NCBI GenBank assembly: GCA_973895155.1
Contig: OZ316896.1
Coordinates: 20,336,001 to 20,400,000 of the forward strand
DNA: 64,000 bases
Source of the DNA: Marsupella aquatica
Taxonomy: Eukaryota > Marchantiophyta
Reading direction: 5' to 3'
Below, in pieces: positions 1 through 13,800 of this stretch. The position numbers and the translations under genes were made by a program. The first letter of the stretch is position 1; each line of letters opens with the position of its first letter. The notes beneath the pieces were generated by a model. That model was not told the origin of the DNA. It ran no database searches and was given only the letters and a program-made list of their open reading frames with translations.

Positions 1-1790
1 TTTGGTCTTGGTCCCTAAATGGGTACAAGTATGCCAAGTCAGAACAACCAGCTGGTATATTAATGCTGAAGCTTGATTGGATTAAGCTTGATTACATCTG
101 TATAATGGTTAGTTTGAAAATTAGCTCTGACAATAGTGAATTGTATTGATATCAAAATGTTAATGTGCTACCTAGAGAGTTCCTAAGTCTAGTTTGGCTC
201 ACTTAATTAGTCGGAATTGTCTATCTTGTTCACCCCTTATGTACTCCTCATTTTCTTCATGATACTGATTCTTTGGTGGAGGAGGGGCTCCATGAAACTG
301 AGCCTTCAATGGCATCATTGGAGCTACATTGGGAATTCGCAATGCATCGTCAGAAAGTTGAACGGTCTTCCGAAGATTGCTCACCTAGGCAACATGTTCA
401 ATCATTCCAACTATTGAGCAATCTTATGTCAGAAAGATTGGTTTGACTGGATTGCATGTTCATTTAATGTGCAGTGGCAGTTTGGGGAGTCTTATGTCAT
501 GATTACTCTTTTGCTTTTGGGGGATTTACAGAGTTAAGTGAGTGAGTGTGTTTCACAAAGTATTGAATTCATCAATAATTTGTTTTGTGTTAGTCATTGT
601 ATTGTATCATCTCAGAAGTCTACAAGCCAGGGCCTTACCATCTATAATGTAATCAACTAAATGATGATGATCAGCAAGGGCAGAACTTCAAAATTTTCTT
701 GGACTAGTCACTCTTCATGGAGTTAAACTTAGTCAGACAAAATCAATAGTCTATTACCTGAGTTCTGGCATTTGAAGTCCATGCTTTGCGCCGTTGGACT
801 TCAGGGATATTCATGCTAAATCTTTTTGGGTCTCTTTCTGCAGCTCCAATGGCTTTGTCAAGCTCGTCCAACTTCCCATCCAATCAAGTTATTTTCAACC
901 AAACATATAAATGGCTGGCCTTGATTATGGTCAAGTTTGCCAACTGTACTCACATCACGTCACTTCATGAGTGGTTTTCATCCTCTAGATATTATATGGA
1001 ACTGAGACTATTGTGTCTTAGGATGAATTGAAGGATGTTCCATCACAGTGGCCTGATTTCCAACATTTTTTTAGGAGAAGAGGAGATGGTTCAGCTTTTG
1101 GGGTTCTCATTGCATACTTGAGTAGCATTCCAGGTCAAAGGTGTTTGTTGATTCAATGTAAGTTTTAGTTTGCATTTATCAAGACAGTACACAATATACT
1201 ACCTGCCATTTGATGGTGTCACAAGTGGAGAAGAGCTTCTTTGTGAGAGCAGCACGCTCACTTGAGACCTCGGGGAATTGTTCCCAGTGGCGCAGGTCTG
1301 CTTCTGTTTCAGCAATCTGCTCAAAACATTACTGTCTGACTCGTTCTTGAATGCATTGTGATATCAGATGTATTCAGAGTTCAATTAAGGCGCATGAAAT
1401 GGCTGGTTTGGTGTTGGGATGTCATCTTAAAATAGGAATAAACATGTATTGAATAGCCGATCCATTTTGGTGCAAACCAAGGTGGTTTTCATGAGATAAA
1501 TATTTGACAAATTGGAAAATAGAAAGAGGGGTTCAATTTGACACATTAAGAGGGTTGTGGCTGTTGATTAGTTCCTTTGACATCTAGAGTTTTTAAACCT
1601 TATTAAGCCATGTCTCCAAGCAAGACTGGTAAGCAGGGTATACCATTATAAACAGCACATGTGACCCTATGATTTATGTGTAATTACACAAATCAAAAAC
1701 AAAATGATCTGGTGTTGAGACATGGGATGAAGTACTTACAAGATCTTCAACCTCATCTTTAACAATGTAGTAGGGATCAAGAGCTGACAT
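1..1790 (-). CDS. SYP61: SYP61-type syntaxin (Qc-SNARE), 5' part, runs off window
   Basis: Qc-SNAREs of the SYP6/syntaxin-6 group act in fusion at the trans-Golgi network and early endosome. Five exons can be placed on the minus strand: 1790-1740, 1316-1203, 871-758, 384-203 and 14-1 (continuing beyond the window). All junctions are GT-AG and frame is kept (phases 0,0,0,2). The start MSALDPYYIVKDEVEDL, then LRHWEQFP, LDELDKAIGAAERDP and RRKAWTSNARTQ, follow the syntaxin-6 N-terminal (Habc) domain of plant SYP61, including the (R)RRxWTSxARTQV block. Exon 4 (VSNLRKTVQ... to QFRLIK) is the linker, with a short proline run (APPPPKN). About 158 residues are visible; the SNARE motif and C-terminal membrane anchor must lie left of the window. 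No single reading frame shows the gene because exons are short. Assignment to SYP61 rather than another SYP5/6 member rests on recalled family sequence. Confidence 0.88.
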
Positions 1791-4062
1791 AGCTGGATGT
1801 ATCTCACTGACTACTCTTCAATGGGAAGTTGGCATTGCATCCTACAACCATTGCCCCTTGCACTCCTGTACAGGTTTCTTTGAGATTCCTTTCTGGCTCA
1901 TGTACCTGTAGAACCCTCACTCCAAATGGGGTCTATGAATGCTGGCCTCAGCCAAAATCAACCTAGAGTACATTTTTACTGCAACTTACACTGAACTTTC
2001 CATAAACTTAAAAGGTAATACACCAACTTCCATGTGGGCCCAAAAAATTGCTTGAGTGTTCATCACTTGCACTCCATGATTCTCCTCATTAAATAAAATC
2101 TGGTGGATGAGGAAACCATTGTTGATGTAAACCCCAGAAACTACTCAAAAGGAAAGACCTGGGAGAAAACTCTAGAGTCTGTTGCAGAAACTTCATTGAC
2201 AATTCCCAACTTTGACAATAATGGTATTTTGCAAGTGATTATGCATGCATGCACTGAGTGATGAAAACATGAGCATGTTTGAAAGAGAAGACACCAACAT
2301 TGGGGATGCACATCTAAAATATGTGAGATAGGAAGGCTCTGGTGCTTGCTTACCATCAGATTGTAGGAGATGTCCCAATCACAATGGAGGTTGCATATTT
2401 GCTCCATCAATATGATTTAGTGACAGAAGTACAGTGCTTCAGGACATGACAATCGTTGATTTCTGTCCAAATGAACAATGTCATACACAATTTCAATTAA
2501 GGCAACACCAGGAATTTGACCCAATCATCTCATTTCACCCAGCTGACTGTTGTGACGGGATTGTAATCATGATCTAGTCCATTGCAAAGGAAGCTTTGCC
2601 GCCTTCAAATGACAATGAGACCCATTGAAAGGTCGATCAAGCACATTTGATATAAGAGGATTCTGATAATTGAAAGTGTTGAAGAGCAGTTCATATCATA
2701 GAGTCATGTATTATGAGAGGCTCGCATGACTAGACTGCTTGAGGCTCTCATGAGAATCCTCGTATGACATTCTTGTGCCCTACTTTTTCATTACATTAGG
2801 AAGGTGGTCTCTCGATAAGTGCAAGCCCTTGAGGGCAGGTTGGGGATTGCACTTAGCAAATTCTTGAAAATAATCTATTTGCAAAATCCTCTATGACCGC
2901 ATGTTAAGTTAAAATGTCAAGTACCATGAACTTGAAGGCAGAAATGCTTTTTAATTACAAGTAACTGCAATCATGTGAGAATTTATTGCCCTTAGTTTTA
3001 GTTTTTTTGCTAATCTGGCGGGGAATCTGGGCGTGATCCCCACTTGAAAACCTATATGCAGGACTCAATTATCACTTGCACTACAAGTTTGACAGAAATT
3101 TTACTTCATAATGCACCTAGAAATTGGACAAATCAGAGAGGTTACTAGTAATCTACAACTATATAATAAGGGATCCCGTCTTTTTTCGTCTTTAGTCCCA
3201 ATACAAAAAAGCTCCTGGACGAGAAAGATCCACAACCGTTGGATTCAATTAGCTGTATTCCCTGACCATTGATGGAAGAAATGTGCACCCCTAGCACATA
3301 TGTGCTTCCTGCTACCCCATAAATGCCCCAGCCCAACTCCCTATGGGCCAGCCCTCCTTGCACAGTGCAACGCACTGGCATAGGGCTCGTTAATAAATAA
3401 ATATGCAATGTGATGCAACATGGCCCTGGTTATTTCAAACTTCATGGAGAGGGGCTTGTTATGTTGATTTTCTCATAAAAAACAAGTAATTAAAGTTACA
3501 CATCTGAGTTTGGGTGTTCCTCTTGTCCTCAAAATGTCAATATCAGTGTTTTGGGTTAGTATTTGTCCTCTTCTTTTGAGTTGCTTGTTTGTCCTGGTTG
3601 GACCTCTTTTGCCATTACTCCATTGTACTTGCTTTGGCCCTCTTTTCTTTTATTGAAGAGATTAAAGCAGAAGATGTGCCCTCGCTGGCTGACAGACAGG
3701 CAAGGAGACAATCATTCTGTCATTTGCACCAAATACCGCTCTGTTGTTTGCTATCGTCAGTTCTGAGAGGGTCTGCAATTCAGAGCACAAAAATGTGACA
3801 GCATTTGGGGGACCAGTGTAGTTCAACAGTTAGTTCCCACTGAAAGCTGAGGCGTGAACTCAGCCTTGCACTCCCAGAAAGGGCCTCCCGTTTCCTTTCC
3901 CTGGTGAGTCTAATTTTAAAGTCTTGTTATGTCCTCTTCATACCGATACGCTCCAACAGTCCAACTTCAGAATGAGTCTGGGCCCATTGTTTCTTTCTTG
4001 TTATTTCCCTCTAAGATTGAACCTGGACTACATATTGGCAGTGGGCCCAAGTAAATGCTGAT
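1791..4062. other. Intergenic DNA upstream of the syntaxin gene
   Basis: Contains the syntaxin promoter and 5' leader. No exon, RNA gene or repeat could be supported. Short exon-like pieces occur on the plus strand near 3658-3700 and 3847-3903 (each ends at a plausible GC or GT donor), but their phases do not join to the open frame at 4150-4353, so no gene is called from them. Confidence 0.5.
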
Positions 4063-4150
4063 GTGAATAGCTCATTTTGTCTAGAATTCCACTCCTACAC
4101 TGCAATGTTTAACTGTATAATGAGTATAATTGTCTCAACAATTTGGCCGC

Positions 4151-4353
4151 ACCCAGGATTTGCGATTCCTAACCCAGCCGAGGAATCGCGGCACAAGCCT
4201 GATTACGAATTCAACCTGGTGGATTCATACGATCCAGCCAATCTTCAAATGGAGGAACAATATCCAATTCTGTGGGAAGCAGACGAAGACACTACTGTGG
4301 GCGAGAAGGACCCAAAACATGACTTGGAGTCCAAGCACAAGATGAAGCAATGA
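4151..4353 (+). CDS. Possible C-terminal exon of an unrecognised protein
   Basis: A plus-strand open stretch with protein-like composition: it reads from about PGFAIPNPAEESRHKPDYEF to a natural-looking lysine-rich end (ESKHKMKQ) and a TGA at 4351-4353. A CAG acceptor-like site lies just upstream (around 4155). The 5' part of the open frame (from 4063) has no such character, so this would be a last exon. I do not recognise the family. It sits about 460 bp beyond the 3' end of TOP3A, which is convergent with it. It could also be a relic or chance. Confidence 0.25.
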
Positions 4354-4428
4354 CCGACAGTTCCACTCGCTGGCATACACACCCAGAAGGAATGCTTTTA
4401 GGGTCACAACATGAGTAACGGCTTCTTC

Positions 4429-4445
4429 CTAAACCCTAAACCCTG
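4429..4445 (+). promoter_or_regulatory. Telo-box pair (AAACCCTAAACCCT)
   Basis: Two head-to-tail copies of the plant telomere-type motif, about 370 bp downstream of the TOP3A stop. Such boxes are usually promoter elements of plant genes; here no gene start was found nearby on the plus strand, so it may be only a short interstitial telomere-like sequence. Confidence 0.4.
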
Positions 4446-4812
4446 GGGCCAACGTCATGCACATCTTGACGTAAAAACAGTCAATCTGACTGCCTCGGGC
4501 GTGAGATGAGACAAAAATTGCAGAGATCCTAGCCCTGCCCAGACGATATAGCTCTGCAGAATTAAAACGATACTGGTCGAGTTGTTGGCTTAGGAAGTAT
4601 TCATCTGATGTAGAACCTGCTGTGCCTGATCTCCATTCCTCTGGTGTACATGATGTTGCTCATGAGATTCGAGCTAGAATCGCTGTAGATCCCACTCCAA
4701 ATCATCACCAGCGCTGTAAGTACATGGCCAAGAACCGAAGGGCAAATACTAAAGCATTTGCAACAATGTCAATATTATTCATTTTTCTGTGCATGGCAGG
4801 TGGCACTCTGCA

Positions 4813-7800
4813 CTAAGGTCTTTGAGGACAGGCATTTGACCAATGACCGGACTGTCCACACTTGAAGCAATTTCCTCTATCTGAACTTCCTCCTCTTGAG
4901 GATGCACCTCCACCTCTCCGCCCTCTGCCCACTGTGGTGGTAGTTGCATGGCCCCTTCCATTAGCTCGAGATCCCTGACTCCGATTCATGGCACTCGTAG
5001 TAGTGCTTCTACTGCCGTTGTTACTCAACAAAGAACGACCTGACTCTGGAGGCCCCCGAGAGCTTGTGCCAGCATCATCCCACCTGAGACAAGGAAGCCA
5101 CCTATATATCACTCTCCGGATTTCCACGTCCATTTCTAATCAAATATACGAACAATGCCCCTACTCAGGTCAACAGGAACGTCTGCCCTCTCAGCTGAGG
5201 TTAAATGGAATTATCCCACCGCACTGGATGTCCATGCTACAAATCTACTTGGAAACTGCAAATGAACTGAAACCTATTCCGTACTCACATGAAAAATTGG
5301 CAAGTATTTGTTGGGCACTTGTAAAATTTCCTGCCTCGATTGTTCTCAGTGTGGGCAGTCAGCAATGCACACGTCTCGTTGCAGTTGCAACGGATGTCAT
5401 CGTCTGCACCTGAAATGAGCAGTCGGCCATGATAGGGGAAAGCAGAAAGTCATTTCTAAGCCTCATGTCTGAACGTATGGCCATGTGAAAGATTAGGCCA
5501 CACGTCATGGTTTGCAGCCAAAACTTAGACATCCACCAACATTAGGAATTACACACTACATTGTTAAGAAGAGGAGAGAAGAAAACCCTATGGTGGATAA
5601 ATTTACTGTTAGGAACTGAAGAAATTTAAAGGAACACCAGTTGACATATACCTCCTCGCCCTGATCCACCAACATGCAAACTGGGACAGTCAGTTGAAAA
5701 ATGACCAAGCTGCCCACAATTTGAGCAAACTCTATGATTTGAGAATCCATTTCCACCGCCACGGCCTCCCACGTGCCCTGCTTCTCGTGAGCCACTCTGT
5801 CCACGAGGGCATTGAGATGAAATGTGTCCCGCTTGCCCACAAATTGAGCATGGCCGCTGATTTGTAGAACCACTTTGATTGCCATGTCCAGTTCCTCCCG
5901 ACCTTGTCTGCCCTGGCCGGACTGCAACACAAATTCAAAGTTCGAGTTTCACTTCACTCCCATCAGTACGACTATTAAAGTTTGACCAAACTTGTGATGT
6001 AAAGAGGGACTGAACCTATTCTGGACAAAGGAGGTGCTCCAGCAAATCCCCCTGTCACCTTTCTCCCACACAGTTAGCAATTCTTGTTCTGAGCTTAGAA
6101 AAAATGTTAACCAAATTGCACTTACCGCCTGCAGCCCGAGGACCACTTCCACACACCTCAATAATATCCTTCAGAATATCATCACAGCCTCCGACACAAC
6201 CTGGATAAGATAGAGGAAAGGGCAAAGAACGGGCAATCAGATTGACTGTTTCTTACGTCAAGATTAAAAAAAGTTGACGTTGGCCCTATAGCTTACTAAG
6301 GACCCCACACCATCCTGCCGATAGAAACTATTTGAAAAAGAGAATTGTTTTTCCATCGCTATGAACAAACATTTGTTGCAAGAAAGAGGTAAATGATGTC
6401 TTGAAGTTAGGCACATTCAAAGATAACAGACATCGTCTACCCTACTAAACTAAACTACAGCACTTTCTGAGAAAGATCAGTGCAGCGAGATGCTCGCCAG
6501 CAAATCTACATATGATGCCAAGGTGACAAGGCGGACCTGTGTAGTCGGTGCTGTATTGGAGCGGTATCTCCGCTCTCCTAAACTTGAACCGTATCTTAAA
6601 TACTTGGCCTGCAGAGAAAATTAGGAAATCTTCACTAGATGCCAGATTTCCTAATTCACTTTACGCGAAAGACCCAAATCATGCGAATCCTTGTTACCAA
6701 GGCATGGTGAGAAATGAAGCGTTATGGGGTAAATCAATGAGACGTCCATCCAAGCTTCAAAGGCTATGTAGATTTAGGCCAACATTCGAGTCTGCTTGCA
6801 AGTTTAGGACAAGCTAAACTAAAAGAAACTTGCATGTCTTTTGAGTAGAAGCATCCCAATCTTACGTTATCACAGCTCAACTTGTTTTAGTTAACTGTTG
6901 GCACAAAACCTGCGCTTTATGAATCGACATGATACCTGCCTATCTACTCAAGGACATTAATGGAACGCCTTACTTGGAGATAGGAAGTAACTTCAACTCT
7001 TACAATTCAAGGGTGTATTCACCTGGTCCACAAATATTGCAGGCTTGAGGTGTGACAGAAGCCTCTGAAATAGCACCAGGCAGCCATACAACTTCCCTGC
7101 ACTGAAACACCGATAACATAAAAAGAGCTCATGAGATACATTGGAAATTCGTCCAACAACAACGCATATCTTCTACCGGACGAGCTCCATCTAAATCATA
7201 AATAGACTGAGCGAGTGCTCAGTAGCTAAATTAGGTCGCATATGATTTATACTATCGAAAATATAAAAGGTACGCAGCTAAAAAAGTGGACCTTGAGCTA
7301 AAATGCTAAAGAAGGAATGAGCCCTTACCGTAGGATAACTTGAGCAGCCCACCATAAAGTTACCTTCCTGGTACAAAGTCATAGCACAGAGAATAGATAA
7401 GAAACAAATTGTCGAAGTGAAAATGAACGAGAGGACAGTAGCAAATACCAAAAACTCGTAAGCACGTCCACTAAGTTTAGACACCCACCGATCGCTTCCT
7501 CAGCAACAAGTTACCCTCTTGACAGGTTGGGCAGACGCGAACCACCTCTGCCGCAGAATCACCTCCTTGTGTTCTGCCTCCTCCTTGTGTCCTAATTGGC
7601 AAGAATGTGGTAAGCAGCTACCATTCATAACAGCTACCGTGGTGTAGGGAAGTCAGTTATAAAACGAACTTTTGTTCCTTACAGAAAGAGCTAAGAACAG
7701 GCAAGGACAAGCAAAGCAATCAATAACCGCAACCGCAGAGTTAATATACCACTATACAACCGGATAGTCAATTGCAAAACGGTGATCAATAGAAATAGCA

Positions 7801-10800
7801 CAAACCTCTCAAAAAACAGCTCCATTGCCTCCAGAAGCTTCTCTTTCTGCTGTCTTGCCTGTCCCAACATTACGCCACAGATTCTATTAGTGTCCTACAC
7901 CCACAACTCCGTAAGGAGAAAAGCGAAAGAGAGCTAGAACGCCATCTCGGCATCTAGCAATCAGGGACGAGTTCTTCGAGTTTTGAATTGGAGTAATATC
8001 GTGAGCATGAGAAGGGAGAACTCAGAGAAAGACCGCAAAAGTCCAAAATAAACGCTAGCGAGGACCACTCCCACCCCACCCCACCCCTACCTGACAGTAC
8101 AGATACCACTTCAAAAGCGGTTCCCATTATCATTCGTATCAGATAAACATTACGTCCAACTGATCAATTGGACAACTTAAGTTCCCTTCCCACTGGAACG
8201 CGCTATGAACAGGGAAGTTTTGAATCGCGGACCAAGTAAACGTGAGACCCCAATAAAAAAAATGGGAACTTCCAATCGTGGTTGCCTCTGTTGATGAACG
8301 CATCGGAGAGTAATACAAAGCCATACATTTCCAGGTTTTGATCTCTAGAAGATTTGGTCCCGTAAACGATTCGTAAGAAGGAGAAACACAAAGGGAGATA
8401 GATCAAATATCGTACATCAATAAAGCAGTCCTTCATCTGTCGAAGACAAGACTCCAGCACCTGAGCTTTGCTTTTGTTGCCCTCGCTCACAGCCTTCATA
8501 TCTCTTTCCATCATGGCTCTCAAATAAGGTTTCCACAGTTCATACCTAGCCACACCACAAACAAGTGTCATGAAATTATGTTTGATAGATTCAATGCTAG
8601 TTTACTTTTTAGTCTGATGCAGATCCATGCAAGCAGAGTCGAGGACAATGGTAGAAGCCCAAGCATTTGTTGGCAAGACAGATTCCTGTTGCTTTTATGT
8701 CGAACTCGTAGGCTTCCAATCTCATCAACAAGAAAGGACCACCAACTTTCCAGTGAATTGGATGTTGCTCGTCTGACATACTGACCGGTGCATCCACAAA
8801 ACCGTATTTCTTACTTTGGCCTGAACGGAGAACTTCGACAATGTTTGAACCCAAACCGAGACCTCGTTTTCCTATAACGGAAGCAAGATACATCAAGGCC
8901 AATCATCCATCACAAGTTTATCACAAATCAGAGCTCTGAGAAGGGGTGTATATTCCAATCGAGGCTTCCTTCAGTCTCCTGTAAAATCTTTTGGCAACTA
9001 AGCCATTATAAACGAATAGCCTTCCAGTGCGAGGTTGCCCCATGAAGGTCTTGCATAATCAAAATACAGCAAAGGTTAGAGTCTAGTCACTTAGGATGGA
9101 GGAGAGAACTCACCCCATGTCATCATAGCCCATTACTAGTGCTTCTCCCTGAAACAACCAAGGAGAAAATCCTCAACAAATGACGTCAAATATCAGGATA
9201 CAATCGACCATACAACAGATGGCAGTAAAATAAATAAAAGGGAAATAAACGTCTGCAGCGAGCTTTGAGGTTTACGCCTACGTACAAGTTCAGTTGGGGA
9301 GAAGCGAGTGTTTGCATCTTTTGTTGCATAATTACGGTCAAGAAGTTTTTTGATGTGATCGTGCATGGTTGCATCCGTGCCAATACCAGCCTGTAATTCA
9401 CAATAAAACCAGTCATTCATACAAATAAACCTGCCATAAAATCCCAATCAAAACCCTCGTGGCGCGCGGTCCTTCATTTGCTATATGTCGAATCTCTAGC
9501 AAATGCTCAGCCTAAGAAGTACAAGTTGAGTTTCTACTTGCTGTGGACTTAGACGGATGGAAGATAATATGCGGGCCGAAGGAAATAACTGTCTATCAGT
9601 GGAAGTTGGCTTAGTCTCTACTCCCACAAAGTGAGCGCATTCATCGTGCACCTTTTGGTTTCGAATGCATAAAACTTGAAATAGTGAAAAACTAGACCAT
9701 AGTATAGAAATTTAGTAATCCAATTCAACAATGTGCTGGGGTACAATTTTGAGTGAAATTCTGATGATGAGGGTCATCTACCTTGTCCATCAAACTGATC
9801 AGATCAGCTTCGCTAAGTAAGGGTGGTGCCATCGTCATTCCCGAGTCAAGGGTGAGACTGTCTGGAATAAACTGCAACCAGTATCCAATGTAAGCAGAAG
9901 ACAGCAATCGAGACAATCCAGAAACCCCAAACTAGGAATAGAATCCTGGAAGTTATCATCTACTCAATCCAGCCTCTGGAGGTACTTTCTGAAACTCACT
10001 GGACGATAATGTAATTGTTGCCTACAACAAATCAATCTTCTGCCCGGGGTGGACCTACCACACTATCAAACCAGAACTGGATGAATAATTAACAAACAAG
10101 AGGCACCCACAGGGCATACACTGAATATAAATGACGCAACAATGCGGTTGCATGCACCAACCTGCTGACCCAAGTCGAAAGTAGGAAGAGTTGATGCACT
10201 CCACTTTTCATAAGTATATACTTCAAGGTAATTTTTCTGTCAGCAAAACGCAAGAATTCTTGGAAGAGAGAAGCCCAGATATGCAAAATGCGATAAATAG
10301 CTATTTTGACTCACTTACTGAAACTACATTTGAAAGTCGGACTGGCAGGAAAATTTTGTTGCACGTAGCTTAATACTAGCTGAATATTGAGGTCGCAACC
10401 ATGCAGACAATAATTTTTTCTCTTTGTAAGTACTTTGTTTCTACCAGGAAGAGTCTAGGGTAGCTTACGCTAGAAGCTTTTTAGTTCTCCTTCACAGCCG
10501 TCGGATTGAGACTAAAGCGAGATTTTAAATAATTGTTCAAAAAGAAGCTTACAGCGGTTATCATTAACCCGGAAGCCGTGAAGGTTTCTCCAGCAATATC
10601 TATATTTGCAGACGTTCTATATCCAACTGCTGGCTGTGATACACAAGCCAGAAAATGGCGAACCACCAGCTCATATAATCTCTGCACATCCATAACATCG
10701 TTGTTAATCATCGTTCCACTCATCAAAACTTGAGTGGGCTCATCAAACAGAGGCGACGATATCAGGTAGAATTTAGTTGACTCACAGAAAAGGAATGGCA

Positions 10801-13800
10801 AGAACCTCACCGCCCTCCATCGCAAAAGAAACACACGAGAGCATGCTGCCAGCAAAGCTGAGACTCCACGAAAGACTGCCAGGAAGAACAGGACCGTACC
10901 TTGTGATCATTTGACCAGTTGTGCTCGCCCTGAGAAAATCGAGTGGGATGAATGGGAGGATGAGCATTATCATTATGCCCACCATTACTGGGCTGCCGCC
11001 ACAAATTCGCAGCTGGATCAAGAAGACGCTGTGCATAATTACCCCAAACAGAGTGTGGCATTTGCTCTCGAACCATTGCCTGCGACGAACGAGAGACAAA
11101 TGTCACTGTTGTTATAAAAGAACCAATTGTGAATAGCCTACTGCTAGGAACCAAGTCACACCTACATGTATACGGGAATGTTCAACAGCTTAAGTGTTCC
11201 AGACCAACTTCAAGGTGGCATTTTAGACCTGATAAGTACCAATCAAACGACAAAGTCCACATGTTACCAATAGACACCCACATGAAGATCTGTATTAGCG
11301 GTGAAAGAATCTGTCTCAGTCCTCGGATAACTTATGAATCCAGATTGATAGAGCTCCTCTGCAACCTGAAATAATTCGGAAAAACAGGATCTTAACACTG
11401 GCAGGTACAAAATAATTGTTGTGTTTGTAGCTCCCATCGGAAAACACATCAGTCCACTCCTGTCAACATGACATTTGCTCAAATTCATACGAATTATTCT
11501 TAATTTGCTTGAATGTGATATGTAACACGTAGGATTTATTATGAAGCTGATTGAATGCGATGTGCAAATATGTATACAAGGTCAACGCAACTGATTGGAA
11601 AACTTCAGAATGTAGGCAGAAGAGTGAAAATTCAAGAGACTTCTTCATGACATTTGCTCATGGAAGAGACAGTTAGTCTAATACCCATATCAACGCTTCG
11701 AACACATACACAAGTACGTCCAACTTTGTAGTACAGCAGCAATCTACGGCTGATAATAGTTTGTGAAAACATGGGTACTTCCATTTAACGATAACCGTGC
11801 AAAAATGAATGACAGGAGCTTTGAATGGCTGGCATTCGAGCGACTTCATGCATCTAGAAATACAACTATTCTCACCTTCATAGTCTGTTCTGAGCCCATT
11901 CGGAAGTACCAAGAACACCGTTTCTGAAGCTCAACAGTGTTCAAGGGGTGGGGTGGAAATTTACGAGTTTCTTGGCCGTTTACTTGCGAGACCTGACGAG
12001 CTTCAACATTGTAACAGAGAATCAAGAATCAGCCGAAGCTGATGTTTTGCTCATGACCTCTCGGAAGTCAAAAGAGATCCCATCGTAAAAGCACAAGCGG
12101 TCAGACAGAAAATCATCTCGATCCTGCTGGAGCACATTAAACCACCTAATAAACGACTCTCCAGCAAAAAACAGTGAACCTATCTTATGAGAGAAATTTA
12201 CCGTGGCAGTAGGTTCCTCAACACACATTTCATATATTACAGCTGCAGCAAGATGGTCAAACAGTCTTCCACGCCTGCCATGGAACAGACAGAGTCATAA
12301 CTTGCAACTTCAACTTTCAACAGCAAACTATTCTTTCGCCAAGCGAGGGACAGTTCGATATTAGCATATTTCATGGAGAGCTTAGTACATAGTTGGATAT
12401 CGAATCATTGAGCACTACAAGCAGATCTGGGCTTGATAAGGAAAGATGCGTACGTCCAACTAAAGCTACAAGAGCCCTCGTCTGACTGGTAAGAACAGTT
12501 GATGGTCCAAAATTCTTCAGGAATATGTGCTTGAACTTGCCAATAACGCTCCACCACAAATCCCAAAGTTGGAAACTGCACGGAGGACAGGCAACATCAT
12601 CTTGTTTTCGACCACAAAAGGTGCAGAGTTGTGACACCAGTTCCAAGTTTGATGTACTATTCCCATGACAATCTCAGGCACCTTCCGTGAGTTGCGTGAA
12701 GGGAATCGATAAAAGTCTAGAAGAAAACGATACCTTTTATCACAATATTAGGTGAGAACTCACCTGACAGGGGCCGTAGCTAAGAATCAGATTCCTTTCC
12801 TCGCTAGCAAAAGGAAATGTGAAGCTATCTTTCAATAGCATGGTCTGGAACCGAGTGAATGATGCTCCAATTCGTAGGTCAATTTCCTACATAAGCCCAA
12901 GCGACACAGACTGATAATTTGATTAGATAAAACCAAGGTGGCAGATGTCCTTCAGTATCCGAATCTGCATTATGAGAAGATGACAGTGTACATTTGACTT
13001 TCATGAAATATTTGAATACTTGTTCAAGTCACCTTGGTCCGTTACCTGGCGCGCGTCAACAGCATCTGAAAACAACTGATTTGGCCGTCCAAGATGCTGA
13101 GCTGAGTGATGGATGTCCCTGGATATTACCAAACCGTGAGATAACGCAACGAATACATGCGAAGTCACTCTTAACCTATTTTGAAAGAAGTCTCAAGATT
13201 GCACCATCGCATGTGAGTTTCTACAATTTTCGAGCATGAGAGTCCAACCTAAATTGAAATGGACAGTTTATAGATAGGAACCATCAAACTTCCTTTCAAC
13301 CATGGAAGCGAGCAGAGATGTAAAGTCAACCATGTTGTCAAAACTTGAAAGCGATGAGGGAAATCTTGAATTTGAGTTTATGTTAATCACCAACCAGAAA
13401 ACGGAACTGCGGGGAACTTTGCTTGCCATTGAGACCGCAAAAGGGAGGCAAGTTCCTTAGTAAGAGTAAATACGAAACACACTACCTAGCCAATATTCCA
13501 TACTTCAGAGACTATGGTTATGCTACTAACAGAAGCTGTCGCATGAGGACGCTAAAGATATAGGACAGAGGAGAGCAGATTGATTTGCCTCTCAATTAGG
13601 GCCGAAAAATGAGCTCGCCAGATATCTAGCCGGGGGTTGCTTGCCTTGCAAACGTCCATCACTTCAAAAGCAATATTCTCACCCTCGCGATCACAGTCCA
13701 ACCACAGCACCAACCTCTGACATGACCTTGCCTCCTCTTGAAGAGTCCTTTCCAAAGCCCGTTTGTCCTGCAAGGATTAACAGCCATTTTGAATACCCCA

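Noticed and set aside
3658-3903. Two exon-like pieces on the plus strand before the 4.15-kb open frame
   Set aside because: Phases of the candidate donors and acceptors do not connect to the downstream frame.
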